Below are positions 1 through 6,791 of a DNA stretch of 40,463 bases, piece after piece. The stretch lies in IMG/VR virus record IMGVR_UViG_3300046373_000123, positions 1 through 40,463 of that record; one strand, written 5' to 3'. The stretch comes from a virus. The notes beneath the pieces were generated by a model. That model was given only the letters and a program-made list of their open reading frames with translations. It was not told where the DNA came from and did not search any database. Each line of letters opens with the position of its first letter. Position 1 is the first letter of the stretch. Made by a program: the position numbers and the translations under genes.

Positions 1-263
1 ACCGCTCCACGCTGACTGGCGGCGACGACTCCACGCTGACTGGCGGCGACCGCTCCACGCTGACTGGCGGCGACCGCTCCACGCTGACTGGCGGCTACCG
101 CTCCACGCTGACTGGCGGCTACCGCTCCACGCTGACTGGCGGCGACCGCTCCACGATGACTGGCGGCGATCGCTCCACGCTGACTGGCGGCGACGACTCC
201 ACGCTGACTGGCGGCGACGACTCCACGCTGACTGGCGGCGACCGCTCCACGCTGACTGGCGGC
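1..263 (+). repeat. 24-bp tandem repeat array (left part)
   Basis: Continuation of the coding 24-bp repeat. Bases 1-119 are the same DNA as 40345-40463; the new units after base 120 are YR, DR (with an ATG codon), DR, DD, DD, DR. With about 14 near-identical units on the joined circle, read length and k-mer size could easily have collapsed or misordered copies. Confidence 0.95.
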
Positions 264-404
264 GAGAAGGCAGAGCTGCGCGTGCGCAAATGGTGCGGAA
301 ATACTGACCGGTATCGCACCTACAACGCTTATGTTGGCGAGGATGGCATCGAGCCCTATGTTGCCTACCGCCTGGACGATAACAACAAATTCGTCAAAGT
401 CTAA
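1..404 (+). CDS. DUF7666-like protein with ice-nucleation-type octapeptide repeats (C-terminal part, continues from 39882)
   Basis: This is the 3' part of the gene that starts at 39882; the window is cut inside it. After removing the 119-base overlap, the joined protein is 288 residues. This part carries repeat units of the form GG(D/Y)(R/D)STLT up to base 263, then a non-repetitive 46-residue C-terminal cap with a GEDGIEPYVAYRL segment, ending at a TAA. The repeat is 24 bp, so every unit stays in frame. One unit has ATG for CTG (STMTGG), otherwise the variation is almost confined to the two codons after GG. The unit resembles the AGYGSTLT octapeptide of bacterial ice-nucleation proteins. Function is unknown; position in the PL operon suggests early expression. 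The copy number seen is only what the assembly could resolve. Confidence 0.85.
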   Translation, partial: RSTLTGGDDSTLTGGDRSTLTGGDRSTLTGGYRSTLTGGYRSTLTGGDRSTMTGGDRSTLTGGDDSTLTGGDDSTLTGGDRSTLTGGEKAELRVRKWCGNTDRYRTYNAYVGEDGIEPYVAYRLDDNNKFVKV

Positions 405-465
405 CGCTCCGTCGTCCGCCGTACGCAACGGCCCGATATCTCTCTGGGGAAACTCGTTTAGAGAG

Positions 466-578
466 ACTGCATCGGAATGTCGGCGCCCCATGAAAAAAGC
501 TGATCCAAGCCAACTGTTTGTATGCGAACGGGCGGACGTAGTTAGGCATCTTGGTCAGGACCGACATTCCAATGCAGT
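466..578. repeat. Long-range 18-bp inverted repeat
   Basis: Left arm 466-483 reads ACTGCATCGGAATGTCGG; the reverse complement of 561-578 reads ACTGCATTGGAATGTCGG, one mismatch in 18. As RNA this mismatch would be a G-U or A-C type change at one position, leaving a long stem closing a 77-base interior. Confidence 0.85.
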
Positions 579-675
579 TTCCTATTGCTTCAACTCAACG
601 CGGAGGATTTGCAGCCATGTAACAGACAGCCAGCGACCCGACCCCTCATGGGCCCGGCCGTTTCGTAGGGAAGGT

Positions 676-702
676 AAAGCCGGCTTTCGAGTCGGCTTTT
701 TT
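676..702 (+). terminator. Intrinsic terminator
   Basis: AAAGCCG (676-682) pairs with CGGCTTT (693-699) around a short loop, followed by a T run (697-702). It would stop PL transcripts after the repeat gene and the noncoding stretch unless antitermination occurs. Confidence 0.8.
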
Positions 703-725
703 ATTGCTCAAACGAGTAGCCAGCC

Positions 726-854
726 ATGAAACGCACAACCCCACCACTCCCCCGCAAGCCACGCCCCGACGTCCACCACTGCGCCAAGTGCGGCATGGAT
801 AACCCTGTGGCCAAGAAGGTCGTTGTCACTATGCCGGGCGGGTATATCGCCTAG
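726..854 (+). CDS. Small protein with one CxxC (42 aa)
   Basis: ATG at 726 to TAG at 854 gives 42 residues: a Pro/Arg-rich N-terminus, then a CAKCGMDNPVA motif resembling half of a zinc ribbon. The stop is followed by GGAG and the next gene ten bases on, so it fits the close packing of this operon. Only one Cys pair is present, so zinc binding would need a dimer or the nearby His residues. Not recognised as a named family. Confidence 0.5.
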   Translation: MKRTTPPLPRKPRPDVHHCAKCGMDNPVAKKVVVTMPGGYIA

Positions 855-863
855 GAGATTGCC

Positions 864-1211
864 ATGCGCGAATTCAAGCACACCCCCGGTCCTTGGGTTC
901 TAAGGCATATATCCGACAGCAATTTCGCCGTTCAACGGTTTGAAATTCGCTCCGGATCTAGCATGCCTCATCCGATTTTCAACAAGGACACCAGCACAAT
1001 CGACGGAGCTTCTGTTTTCATGTCGCCTGAAGACGCCAAGCTAGTTCATGCGGCGCCTGACTTACTCAAGGCGGCTGAGGAAGTCTGCGAAGCGTGGGGG
1101 AAATTCATTGATTCATTCAACTACGTTCCCGGCATCGGTGACACGGTTGAAGACATTGAATTTCAGGAAATGATGCGACTACGAGCGGCCATCAACAAAG
1201 CCATCGAATAA
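864..1211 (+). CDS. Conserved phage early protein of the HTPGPW type (115 aa)
   Basis: The N-terminus KHTPGPWVL and the central AKLVHAAPDLLKAAEE are hallmarks of a widespread but uncharacterised family of small phage and prophage proteins. GGAG lies at 853-857, giving a good ribosome site for the ATG at 864. The C-terminal half is predicted helical and ends AAINKAIE. Function unknown; expressed from the PL operon. Confidence 0.8.
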   Translation: MREFKHTPGPWVLRHISDSNFAVQRFEIRSGSSMPHPIFNKDTSTIDGASVFMSPEDAKLVHAAPDLLKAAEEVCEAWGKFIDSFNYVPGIGDTVEDIEFQEMMRLRAAINKAIE

Positions 1212-1233
1212 CCCCGCCATTCTGGAGGCGACC

Positions 1234-1662
1234 ATGAACGCAAGACTGAATATCTGTCAGGCCGCGCACGACGCGAAGTTGCCGCCTCCAGTGAGTGAGA
1301 CGCCGGAAGAGTTTGCGCGGGCTGATTGGCTTTATGAAGAGGCTGATGGGCTTGTTCTGTTCGGCCGTGACGTGAAATTCCAGCGCCGCATGTGTGCACC
1401 ACAAGGTGTGACCATGCAGCAGTTCGCGCTGGCCGTAGATGAGCATGTGAATAGCCGCCTGGCCAACTGCGAAGTCGACTCCCCGGCGCTGGGGAACCTG
1501 CTCATCTCCATTGGCTGGGCAAGTCCAGACAAGAACGCCATAGCCGAGCTTCTTGGCCATAGCGAGCATCCCCTCGGAATGCTCGGCGAAATCGCTGAAA
1601 AGCTGCTGCAGCCGCTCGTAGACGATGCGCTGATTGCTCAGGCAGAGGATGCGGATCTATGA
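1234..1662 (+). CDS. Hypothetical phage protein (142 aa)
   Basis: ATG at 1234 follows CTGGAGGCGACC. The protein is acidic and mostly helical, with an ADWLYEEADGLVLFG segment near residue 30. No motif is recognised. Its stop overlaps the next start (ATGA), so the two are translationally coupled. Confidence 0.7.
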   Translation: MNARLNICQAAHDAKLPPPVSETPEEFARADWLYEEADGLVLFGRDVKFQRRMCAPQGVTMQQFALAVDEHVNSRLANCEVDSPALGNLLISIGWASPDKNAIAELLGHSEHPLGMLGEIAEKLLQPLVDDALIAQAEDADL

Positions 1663-1895
1663 ACAACCACGCCATCGCCATTCAGGCCATCGAGTCAGCC
1701 ATCCGAACGATGCTGCTTCCAGGTCAAGGCGACATCGCCGAAGCCAAGGCCGAAACGATGATCGTGAGCTACTTCTCTGTTCACGCCATCGACTCAGACG
1801 AATTCAAACACTACTGCGAGCGCGTGCGGCGAATTGCTGTGCGTAACCGCGAGGGTAATCGCCATGAACAGCATGACTCTTGCTTTCACGCATAA
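1659..1895 (+). CDS. Hypothetical phage protein (78 aa)
   Basis: Starts in the ATGA overlap with the preceding gene. The first 55 residues look like a helical protein (AIQAIESAIRTMLLPGQGD, then a YFSVHAIDSDEF segment). The last residues overlap the next gene by 32 bases and are His-rich. No function assigned. Confidence 0.6.
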   Translation: MNNHAIAIQAIESAIRTMLLPGQGDIAEAKAETMIVSYFSVHAIDSDEFKHYCERVRRIAVRNREGNRHEQHDSCFHA

Positions 1896-2016
1896 ATCTT
1901 GGCTCGGCGCGCTGTCGCTGGCCTACGACGCTGGCATTGAAAACGTTCACGCATGGTCGCGCCGGGCCTGCCTGTGCGGTGAGTGGACTGTGGCGTACGA
2001 GGTGAAGACAACATGA
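1864..2016 (+). CDS. Small hypothetical protein (50 aa)
   Basis: The start chosen is ATG 1864, preceded by GAGGGTAATCGCC; the frame is open further upstream but without a better ribosome site. The product has a Cys pair (RRACLCGEW) and an aromatic-rich middle. It overlaps both neighbours, its stop being in ATGA with the next gene. Not recognised. Confidence 0.55.
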   Translation: MNSMTLAFTHKSWLGALSLAYDAGIENVHAWSRRACLCGEWTVAYEVKTT

Positions 2017-2150
2017 AAATCCACGCCACCCGCCACTACACCTTCCAAGAACTGCTCAACCGCATCGACCTCGAATACTGGCGCGTCGTTGAGCATGACG
2101 AGATGAACTACACCTTCATCCCAATCAAATACTGGGGAGGCAACCCATGA
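2013..2150 (+). CDS. Small hypothetical protein (45 aa)
   Basis: ATG 2013 overlaps the previous stop and TGA 2148-2150 overlaps the next ATG, a clear sign of a real gene in a coupled string. The peptide is rich in aromatic and charged residues (HYTFQELLNRIDLEYWRVVE) and looks like a compact alpha/beta microprotein. No family recognised. Confidence 0.6.
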   Translation: MKIHATRHYTFQELLNRIDLEYWRVVEHDEMNYTFIPIKYWGGNP

Positions 2151-2263
2151 AACCACTCTTCTGGATTCTCGCCTTCGGTCTTTGCGTCCTGATGCTTCAG
2201 TACAGCCTGTTCAAGGAGAGCGGCGAGCCTCGAAGCATACCAGTTATGGCGGTGACGAAATGA
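2147..2263 (+). CDS. Single-pass membrane microprotein (38 aa)
   Basis: ATG 2147 and TGA 2261-2263 both lie in four-base overlaps with neighbours. Residues 4-19 (LFWILAFGLCVLMLQY) form one likely membrane helix, followed by a short polar tail. Early-operon membrane microproteins can affect cell division, membrane potential or superinfection, but nothing here shows which. Confidence 0.6.
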   Translation: MKPLFWILAFGLCVLMLQYSLFKESGEPRSIPVMAVTK

Positions 2264-2772
2264 GCAAGCGCTTCGGACGAAACCAACGGCGCGCATTGCG
2301 GGAAGAGGTCAATAAGTACGTCACGGCCCATGAAATTGATAGGGCATTGCTTGGCAGACAGCGCCAGCAAATCGAAACGCTGACGGCTGCGATGCGGACG
2401 GTTGCAGGCGAGCTTGGAGAGCGCTTTTTCGGTCTTCCTCCAGTGCGCCGCGCTGTCGATCGAGTTTTCGACATCTACCGACTCCCAAAACCTATTGCCA
2501 CCGAAACGCTCATGTTCATCGATGGCGACGAGCTTTGCTCACTGGTCGAGCATGCCGTTTATAACCTCTCGATGGTGACTGCAAGTGTGGAGCGCGACCG
2601 TATCACAGGGAGAGTTCATATCATGCTGGATACGCCGGACGGGAAACGCTTCTACGCCGTTAGCGCATCAGCATGGGAAAGCCTGCGCCGAGACAAGAAC
2701 CGCATGGCTCAACAGTTCCTGCCAATGGTTGCAGCCGAGATGGCGAATTTCATTGCAAGGGGCGAGAGATGA
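2260..2772 (+). CDS. Hypothetical phage protein (170 aa)
   Basis: Start ATG 2260 is in the ATGA overlap; an earlier in-frame ATG would run through the previous gene. The basic N-terminus (MSKRFGRNQRRALREEVNKY) is followed by a helical region (to about residue 60) and an alpha/beta part with TPDGKRFYAVSASAW. No catalytic motif seen. A nucleic-acid-related role is possible from the basic start, but this is a guess. Confidence 0.7.
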   Translation: MSKRFGRNQRRALREEVNKYVTAHEIDRALLGRQRQQIETLTAAMRTVAGELGERFFGLPPVRRAVDRVFDIYRLPKPIATETLMFIDGDELCSLVEHAVYNLSMVTASVERDRITGRVHIMLDTPDGKRFYAVSASAWESLRRDKNRMAQQFLPMVAAEMANFIARGER

Positions 2773-2885
2773 CAAGCCACCAGCGCACCCGTCGCCTACT
2801 CCTCTGGCGCGGAAGCTTCCCAGTCCTCGCCATCTTCACCTTCTTCATGCTCGCCAGCGCACTCGCTGACCGAATCACGCAATAA
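2769..2885 (+). CDS. Single-pass membrane microprotein (38 aa)
   Basis: ATG 2769 overlaps the previous stop. The arginine-rich start (residues 5-14) is followed by a hydrophobic stretch (about 16-34, FPVLAIFTFFMLASALA), giving a positive-inside, single-helix membrane peptide. Function unknown. Confidence 0.6.
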   Translation: MTSHQRTRRLLLWRGSFPVLAIFTFFMLASALADRITQ

Positions 2886-2904
2886 ATCACCAAGGAGAAC
2901 AGCG

Positions 2905-3171
2905 ATGCTTGTGAGCAGCAGCAAGTACAAGAAGCTGGAAATGGAGTTTCTGACACTGCGCTTTCAATACGCGGCTCAGGTCGAGAAATGGAACGCCCTG
3001 GTAAAGCGCATCAACGCAAAGGGCGGCGAGGCGTTTCTTGAATCTACGACACAGCCGTCGCAATTCAGCGATGAAGAAATCAAGACCCTCCTACAGCTCT
3101 GCCACCCTGACAAGCACGGCGGCAAAGACAGCGCCACGCGCATGACGCAGAAGCTGCTCAGCCTGCGCTAA
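2905..3171 (+). CDS. J-domain-like protein with HPD motif (88 aa)
   Basis: The C-terminal third reads EEIKTLLQLCHPDKHGGKDS and then ATRMTQKLLSLR: a helix, the HPDKH signature of DnaJ J-domains, and a following helix. The HPD triad of J-domains stimulates the DnaK ATPase. The N-terminal 50 residues are a predicted coiled coil (KYKKLEMEFLTLRFQYAAQ). AAGGAG precedes the ATG. The J-like part is shorter than a full 70-residue J-domain, lacking a clear first helix. It sits just before Bet, so recruiting host DnaK to recombination or replication is plausible but inferred. Confidence 0.7.
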   Translation: MLVSSSKYKKLEMEFLTLRFQYAAQVEKWNALVKRINAKGGEAFLESTTQPSQFSDEEIKTLLQLCHPDKHGGKDSATRMTQKLLSLR

Positions 3172-3225
3172 ATCTCACTCAATAACCCGAACTCACACGC
3201 CGCCTGCATGGCGGGGAGAACCGTC

Positions 3226-3969
3226 ATGTCTGCACAAAACCAAGGCGTTGTACCGTTGAAACCGAAAAGCCTTTCCGCCCGCATGGCCGAGCGCTTCGGC
3301 GTTGACCCTGGCGAGATGCTGGCAACCCTCAAAGCCACCGCGTTCAAAGGAAACGTGACCGACGCGCAGATGCAAGCGCTGATGATTGTCGCCGATCAGT
3401 ACGGCCTGAACCCGTGGACGAAAGAGATCTACGCCTTCCCGGACAAGGGCGGAATCGTCCCAGTCGTAGGTGTTGACGGCTGGGCGCGGATCATCAACGA
3501 AAACCCGGCATTCGATGGCATGGAGTTCTCCATGGACAAGGACGGCACCGAGTGCACCTGCAAGATCTACCGGAAGGACCGTGGCCATGCCATCAGCGCT
3601 ACCGAGTACATGGCCGAATGCAAGCGCGGAACGCAGCCGTGGCAGTCGCACCCGCGCCGTATGCTGCGCCACAAAGCCATGATCCAGTGCGCGCGTCTGG
3701 CGTTCGGTTTCGCCGGCATCTACGACCAAGACGAGGCCGAGCGGATCGTCACCAATGATGCCACAGTGGCTTCTGCCGACTCGGCGCCGGCCCTTGAAGC
3801 CATCCGTAACGCCCAGTCGATGGAAGAGCTGCAAGCGGCGTTCACGGCGGCGTGGAAAGATCTTCCAACAGAGCGCGCCGCACTCACCAAGGCCAAGGAC
3901 GACCGCAAGAAGGAATTGTCCGAGCCGGTGGAGGCTGAATTCGAGGAAGTGGCAGATGACCAGAAATGA
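3226..3969 (+). CDS. bet: Bet/RecT-family single-strand annealing recombinase (247 aa)
   Basis: Phage recombination protein Bet anneals complementary single strands after exonuclease resection. The family signature is clear: TDAQMQALMIVADQYGLNPW, then KEIYAFPDKGGIVPVVGVDGW, and WQSHPRRMLRHKAMIQCARL. Length fits (lambda Bet is about 260 residues). ATG 3226 is preceded by GGGGAGAACCGTC; an in-frame ATG at 3208 has a poorer site. The C-terminus (about 185-247) is acidic and low-complexity, as often seen. It is separated from its partner exonuclease by an HNH gene that overlaps its end by 14 bases. Confidence 0.93.
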   Translation: MSAQNQGVVPLKPKSLSARMAERFGVDPGEMLATLKATAFKGNVTDAQMQALMIVADQYGLNPWTKEIYAFPDKGGIVPVVGVDGWARIINENPAFDGMEFSMDKDGTECTCKIYRKDRGHAISATEYMAECKRGTQPWQSHPRRMLRHKAMIQCARLAFGFAGIYDQDEAERIVTNDATVASADSAPALEAIRNAQSMEELQAAFTAAWKDLPTERAALTKAKDDRKKELSEPVEAEFEEVADDQK

Positions 3970-4465
3970 AGCTGCAGTTTTGGCGCGGATGGCCAGAGCC
4001 AAGAATGTACCACCACTGGATATTCGGTTCTGGTCAAAAGTGGAAAAAGGCGAAGATGGCGAGTGCTGGCCTTGGGTCGCATGTGTCAGGAATAAGCGAG
4101 AGGGGTATGGCGCATTCTGGTACCAGGGTCGGCATCATCCAGCGCCACGAATTGCCTATTTTCTCGGTACTGGCCAACTAGTGACTGACCTACAAATCTG
4201 CCATCGATGCGATAACCCAAGTTGTTGCAACCCGTCCCACCTGTTCCTCGGCACCGGCAAGCAAAACAACGACGACAAGGTCGAAAAGGGCCGTCATGTA
4301 TACGGGGAAAGATGTGCAAACTCGGTCTTGAACGAAGAGTCGGTCCGCAAGATTCGTTCTATGCGGGCCACGCACACAGCGTGTGCGATTGCCGAAATTT
4401 TCGGGGTTGATTACACGACCATCAGCGATGTTTGCCGGAGAAAGTCATGGAACCACGTAATCTGA
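3956..4465 (+). CDS. HNH homing-type endonuclease (169 aa)
   Basis: The centre holds an HNH core: GECWPWVACVRNKREGYG, then APRIAYFLGTG, QICHRCDNPSCCNPSHLFLGT and KQNNDDKVEKGR, typical of the HNH_3 type of free-standing phage endonucleases. The C-terminal part (about 125-165) looks like a helix-turn-helix that would read DNA (VRKIRSMRATHTACAIAEIF). Start ATG 3956 follows GAGGAAGTGGCAG and overlaps bet; the end overlaps the exonuclease by 19 bases. Such genes spread by cutting alleles that lack them; insertion between bet and the exonuclease splits an otherwise adjacent pair. Confidence 0.87.
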   Translation: MTRNEAAVLARMARAKNVPPLDIRFWSKVEKGEDGECWPWVACVRNKREGYGAFWYQGRHHPAPRIAYFLGTGQLVTDLQICHRCDNPSCCNPSHLFLGTGKQNNDDKVEKGRHVYGERCANSVLNEESVRKIRSMRATHTACAIAEIFGVDYTTISDVCRRKSWNHVI

Positions 4466-5091
4466 TTCAAGGTTCTGAAGAGTGGATTCGCGCGCGCTTG
4501 GGAAAAGTCACGGCCAGCAAAGTAAAAGACGTGATGACCAAGGGCCGAGGCAAGGAGCCATCGGCCACCCGGCGCAACTACATGATGGACCTGCTCTGTG
4601 AGCGCCTGACTGGGAACCAGAGCGGCCCCGACCTGTCGCGCAATCTTGCGGTTCAGCGCGGCACCGAACTGGAGCCAGTGGCGCGCTCAGCCTACGAAAT
4701 CGACAAGGGGCTGATGATTCAGGAAATCGGCCTGATCGACCATCCGGCCATCTCCGGGTTCGCGGCATCGCCTGATGGCGTTGTCTGCGCTGAAGGGTTG
4801 ATCGAGATTAAATGCCCACATACCGCAACCCATATCGCAGTGATCCAGGCCGGCCGACACGACAGTCAATACGAGTGGCAGATGCTGGCTCAGATGGCCT
4901 GTACCGGGCGTGCATGGGTCGATTTCGTCAGCTTCGACGACCGCATGCCAGAAGAACTGCAGTACGCCTGCTTCCGTTTCGAGCGCGACGACAAGCGCAT
5001 CGCCGAGATGGAAGCCGAGATAAAGGCCTTTCTGGAAGAGCTGGCCGAACTGGAACAGGAAATGCGGGGCCGAATGAGAGGTGCAGCATGA
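4447..5091 (+). CDS. YqaJ/lambda-exonuclease-type recombination nuclease (214 aa)
   Basis: A 5'-3' exonuclease partner for Bet. Motifs: QGSEEWIRARLGKVTASK (N-terminal YqaJ signature), RGTELEPVARSAYE, then the catalytic core GFAASPDGVV and LIEIKCPHT (D and ExK of the PD-(D/E)xK fold) and SQYEWQMLAQM. ATG 4447 is preceded by CGGAGAAAGTC. Length matches lambda Exo (226 residues). It overlaps the HNH gene and its stop overlaps the next ATG. Confidence 0.93.
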   Translation: MEPRNLIQGSEEWIRARLGKVTASKVKDVMTKGRGKEPSATRRNYMMDLLCERLTGNQSGPDLSRNLAVQRGTELEPVARSAYEIDKGLMIQEIGLIDHPAISGFAASPDGVVCAEGLIEIKCPHTATHIAVIQAGRHDSQYEWQMLAQMACTGRAWVDFVSFDDRMPEELQYACFRFERDDKRIAEMEAEIKAFLEELAELEQEMRGRMRGAA

Positions 5092-5726
5092 ACGCCTACA
5101 TCAGCAACGATCTGAACATGGTCAAGGAGCTAGACCCAATGCGTCATGAGCTGGCCCTGCTACAAGCAGAATGGCTCGAAAACGGAGGGACTATTGAGGT
5201 GCTGGCTGGGCCGAGTTTCAAGCCTAAAGATCCCAGGCATGAGCCTCCGCCACGGAAGAAAGTGGCCAAGCCGGTGCAGAAGCCAGTAGAACCATGGTTC
5301 GACAAGTTCGCACGCCGCGAAATCGAACGTGAGGAACGTGCCAAGGCACGCGCCGCCGAAAAGCAGGCAGAGATCGATCGGATTCGCGAAATCGCCTCGA
5401 CCTCCACCATGGCCGAAGCAATGGAGCGAACAGGAATCAACCGTGGAACACTGTTTCGTATCGCCAAGAAAGGCGGCTTCAAGTTCATCCCTGTCAGCAG
5501 CGCCGACTACAAGAACTTCAGGAGCCGCACGCCAGACGAGGCCCGTGATGCTAATGACGCCGAAAGCATTCTCGCATCCAAAAAGCGTGGCCTGACACGC
5601 AATCAGGCACGAGAGAAAATCGGCTCGACCTACCGAAACTTCATCCGCCTACTCGATAAGTTCAACATCGACTATCCAAAGGCTTTTTCGAAGCCGGCTT
5701 TCTTCCCGAAAGCGACGAAGCAGTAA
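5088..5726 (+). CDS. Hypothetical basic protein with helix-turn-helix-like segments (212 aa)
   Basis: Starts in ATGA overlap with the exonuclease. The middle (about 70-110) is a charged helix (FARREIEREERAKARAAEK), followed by a likely helix-turn-helix (TMAEAMERTGINRGTLFRIA, about 108-127) and a second one near the C-terminus (LTRNQAREKIGSTYRNFIRL). This suggests DNA binding. Not matched to a named family; its position after the recombinases is common for accessory DNA-binding proteins. Confidence 0.7.
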   Translation: MNAYISNDLNMVKELDPMRHELALLQAEWLENGGTIEVLAGPSFKPKDPRHEPPPRKKVAKPVQKPVEPWFDKFARREIEREERAKARAAEKQAEIDRIREIASTSTMAEAMERTGINRGTLFRIAKKGGFKFIPVSSADYKNFRSRTPDEARDANDAESILASKKRGLTRNQAREKIGSTYRNFIRLLDKFNIDYPKAFSKPAFFPKATKQ

Positions 5727-5783
5727 CCCCTTCCCACCTGCTGCATCCGGTCTTCGGAGGGCGGCGCCTGACTGGAATTCAAC

Positions 5784-5984
5784 ATGGCTCTAATCCGAAT
5801 CCGGCGGATCGATCTGTCACGAACGCGAATCCGCAAGCGCCGTCTGAGCGCGACCAAGAAAAGCTTCCGGCTCGATGGCGGGCCAATCTCTCGCGCATGG
5901 CTCTGCACCCCTGGGACCTTGGTGTTCAGGCTCGGGGAGTGGCGAGGCTTCTACAACGGCAAAAACGAATGGGTGGCGATATGA
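5784..5984 (+). CDS. Small conserved phage protein (66 aa)
   Basis: Very arginine-rich N-terminus (IRIRRIDLSRTRIRKRRLSA) then a compact C-terminus with SRAWLCTPG and FYNGKNEWVAI. It ends in ATGA overlap with the next gene. I recall similar short proteins in Pseudomonas phages but no function. Confidence 0.6.
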   Translation: MALIRIRRIDLSRTRIRKRRLSATKKSFRLDGGPISRAWLCTPGTLVFRLGEWRGFYNGKNEWVAI

Positions 5985-6172
5985 CTCCGTTTGAGTTCAT
6001 AGAAAAAAACGTTCACGACGAACTGCGCAAGCTGAAGTATCCAGAGGGCATTTGCTTCAGCGTAGCCCGGGACTCGATCGACTACTACAAGCAGCGCAGC
6101 GTGTTCAGCAAAAGCGCGGTGCTTGACGTGATTGCGTGGTCGAAGAGGCGCGCAAAAACCCTTTCCAAATAA
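5981..6172 (+). CDS. Small hypothetical protein (63 aa)
   Basis: ATG 5981 overlaps the preceding stop. The protein (FEFIEKNVHDELRKLKYPEG, then YYKQRSVFSKSAVLDVIAWS) is helical and basic at its end. Not recognised. Confidence 0.65.
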   Translation: MTPFEFIEKNVHDELRKLKYPEGICFSVARDSIDYYKQRSVFSKSAVLDVIAWSKRRAKTLSK

Positions 6173-6191
6173 TCCAATCCTAGGAGGCCTC

Positions 6192-6353
6192 ATGTCATCC
6201 AAAGGAAAGCTTAAGGCTGGCTATTTGGAATTGCACTTCGAGTGCGAGATCTGTCACCGCCCGCGCACCAAAGGCCGCCACGACAAGTGCAGCAAAGCCC
6301 GCCAACAAGAGCACGCTCGGAGGAATAGCCATGACAGCGAAACTGTCGCCTGA
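6192..6353 (+). CDS. Small zinc-ribbon-like protein (53 aa)
   Basis: ATG 6192 has a strong ribosome site, TAGGAGGCCTC. The product has FECEICHRPRTKGRHDKCSK: a CxxC with a following His and Cys, a possible zinc site. It overlaps the next gene by 23 bases. Function unknown. Confidence 0.65.
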   Translation: MSSKGKLKAGYLELHFECEICHRPRTKGRHDKCSKARQQEHARRNSHDSETVA

Positions 6354-6636
6354 CTCGATCGAGCTGATTTTCACGATGCACGCAGCAGGGCATGAGGTTT
6401 ACGCGATCGCCGATGCAGCAGGCTGCTCCGAGTCTACGGTCGTTCGATATCTGAACGCAGCCGGCGTGATCCTCGGCAATCACGGCGGCCGGCCAAGGCT
6501 GGTGACTGACGAATACATGAGCTTGGCGCTCGATATGCGCGCTCAGGGCCGGCGCTGGATCGACGTCGAGTACAAGACCGGCTTCCACCGCTCAACGTTT
6601 CAGGCGCGGCTCAGGGCCGAGAGGGCTTCGACATGA
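6331..6636 (+). CDS. Helix-turn-helix DNA-binding protein (101 aa)
   Basis: Residues about 6-40 (SIELIFTMHAAGHEVYAIAD, AAGCSESTVVRYLNAAG) are a resolvase/transposase-type helix-turn-helix, and a second such segment is at 65-98 (DVEYKTGFHRSTFQARL). The ATG follows GGAGGAATAGCC. Likely a small DNA-binding regulator or DNA-handling factor of the early operon; its target is unknown. Confidence 0.7.
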   Translation: MTAKLSPDSIELIFTMHAAGHEVYAIADAAGCSESTVVRYLNAAGVILGNHGGRPRLVTDEYMSLALDMRAQGRRWIDVEYKTGFHRSTFQARLRAERAST

Positions 6637-6791
6637 TCTCGGCAGTGTTGTTCCTGCTATCCATCGCTGCCCTTTTCTGGCTGACCGTAATTACCCTCGC
6701 CGTCATCGGCATCAGACTTTACGGCGCACACCTTGCCAAGCTTAGCGATCAGCGGGCGAAGGACGGGGTTAACTGGAGTATGACCGCATGA
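6633..6791 (+). CDS. Membrane microprotein (52 aa)
   Basis: ATG 6633 and TGA 6789-6791 lie in four-base overlaps with both neighbours. Residues 3-29 are strongly hydrophobic (SAVLFLLSIAALFWLTVITL), one long membrane helix, followed by a basic cytoplasmic-type tail. No family recognised. Confidence 0.65.
   Translation: MISAVLFLLSIAALFWLTVITLAVIGIRLYGAHLAKLSDQRAKDGVNWSMTA

Larger units (their letters stand above)
405..725 (+). other. 321-bp noncoding stretch with nested inverted repeats
   Basis: I see no convincing gene between the repeat protein and the next small gene. The stretch holds an inverted repeat (466-483 against 561-578, 17 of 18 bases matching) 77 bp apart, with a smaller CGCCC/GGGCG pair nested inside (484-488 and 530-534). 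It ends in an intrinsic terminator. A frame starting ATGAAAAAAGC at 490 stays open but has no recognisable protein character. A structured RNA or a protein-binding region is possible. Confidence 0.5.

Noticed and set aside
1-263. CRISPR array from 24-bp repeats
   Set aside because: Repeats are contiguous without spacers, vary by codon and lie within a gene; no cas genes.
331-729. 132-codon frame across the noncoding stretch
   Set aside because: Begins inside the repeat gene and runs through the terminator; Arg/Ser-rich product without protein-like pattern.
3193-4002. 269-codon open frame on the - strand
   Set aside because: Antisense to bet; no family resemblance and codon pattern of a mirror frame.
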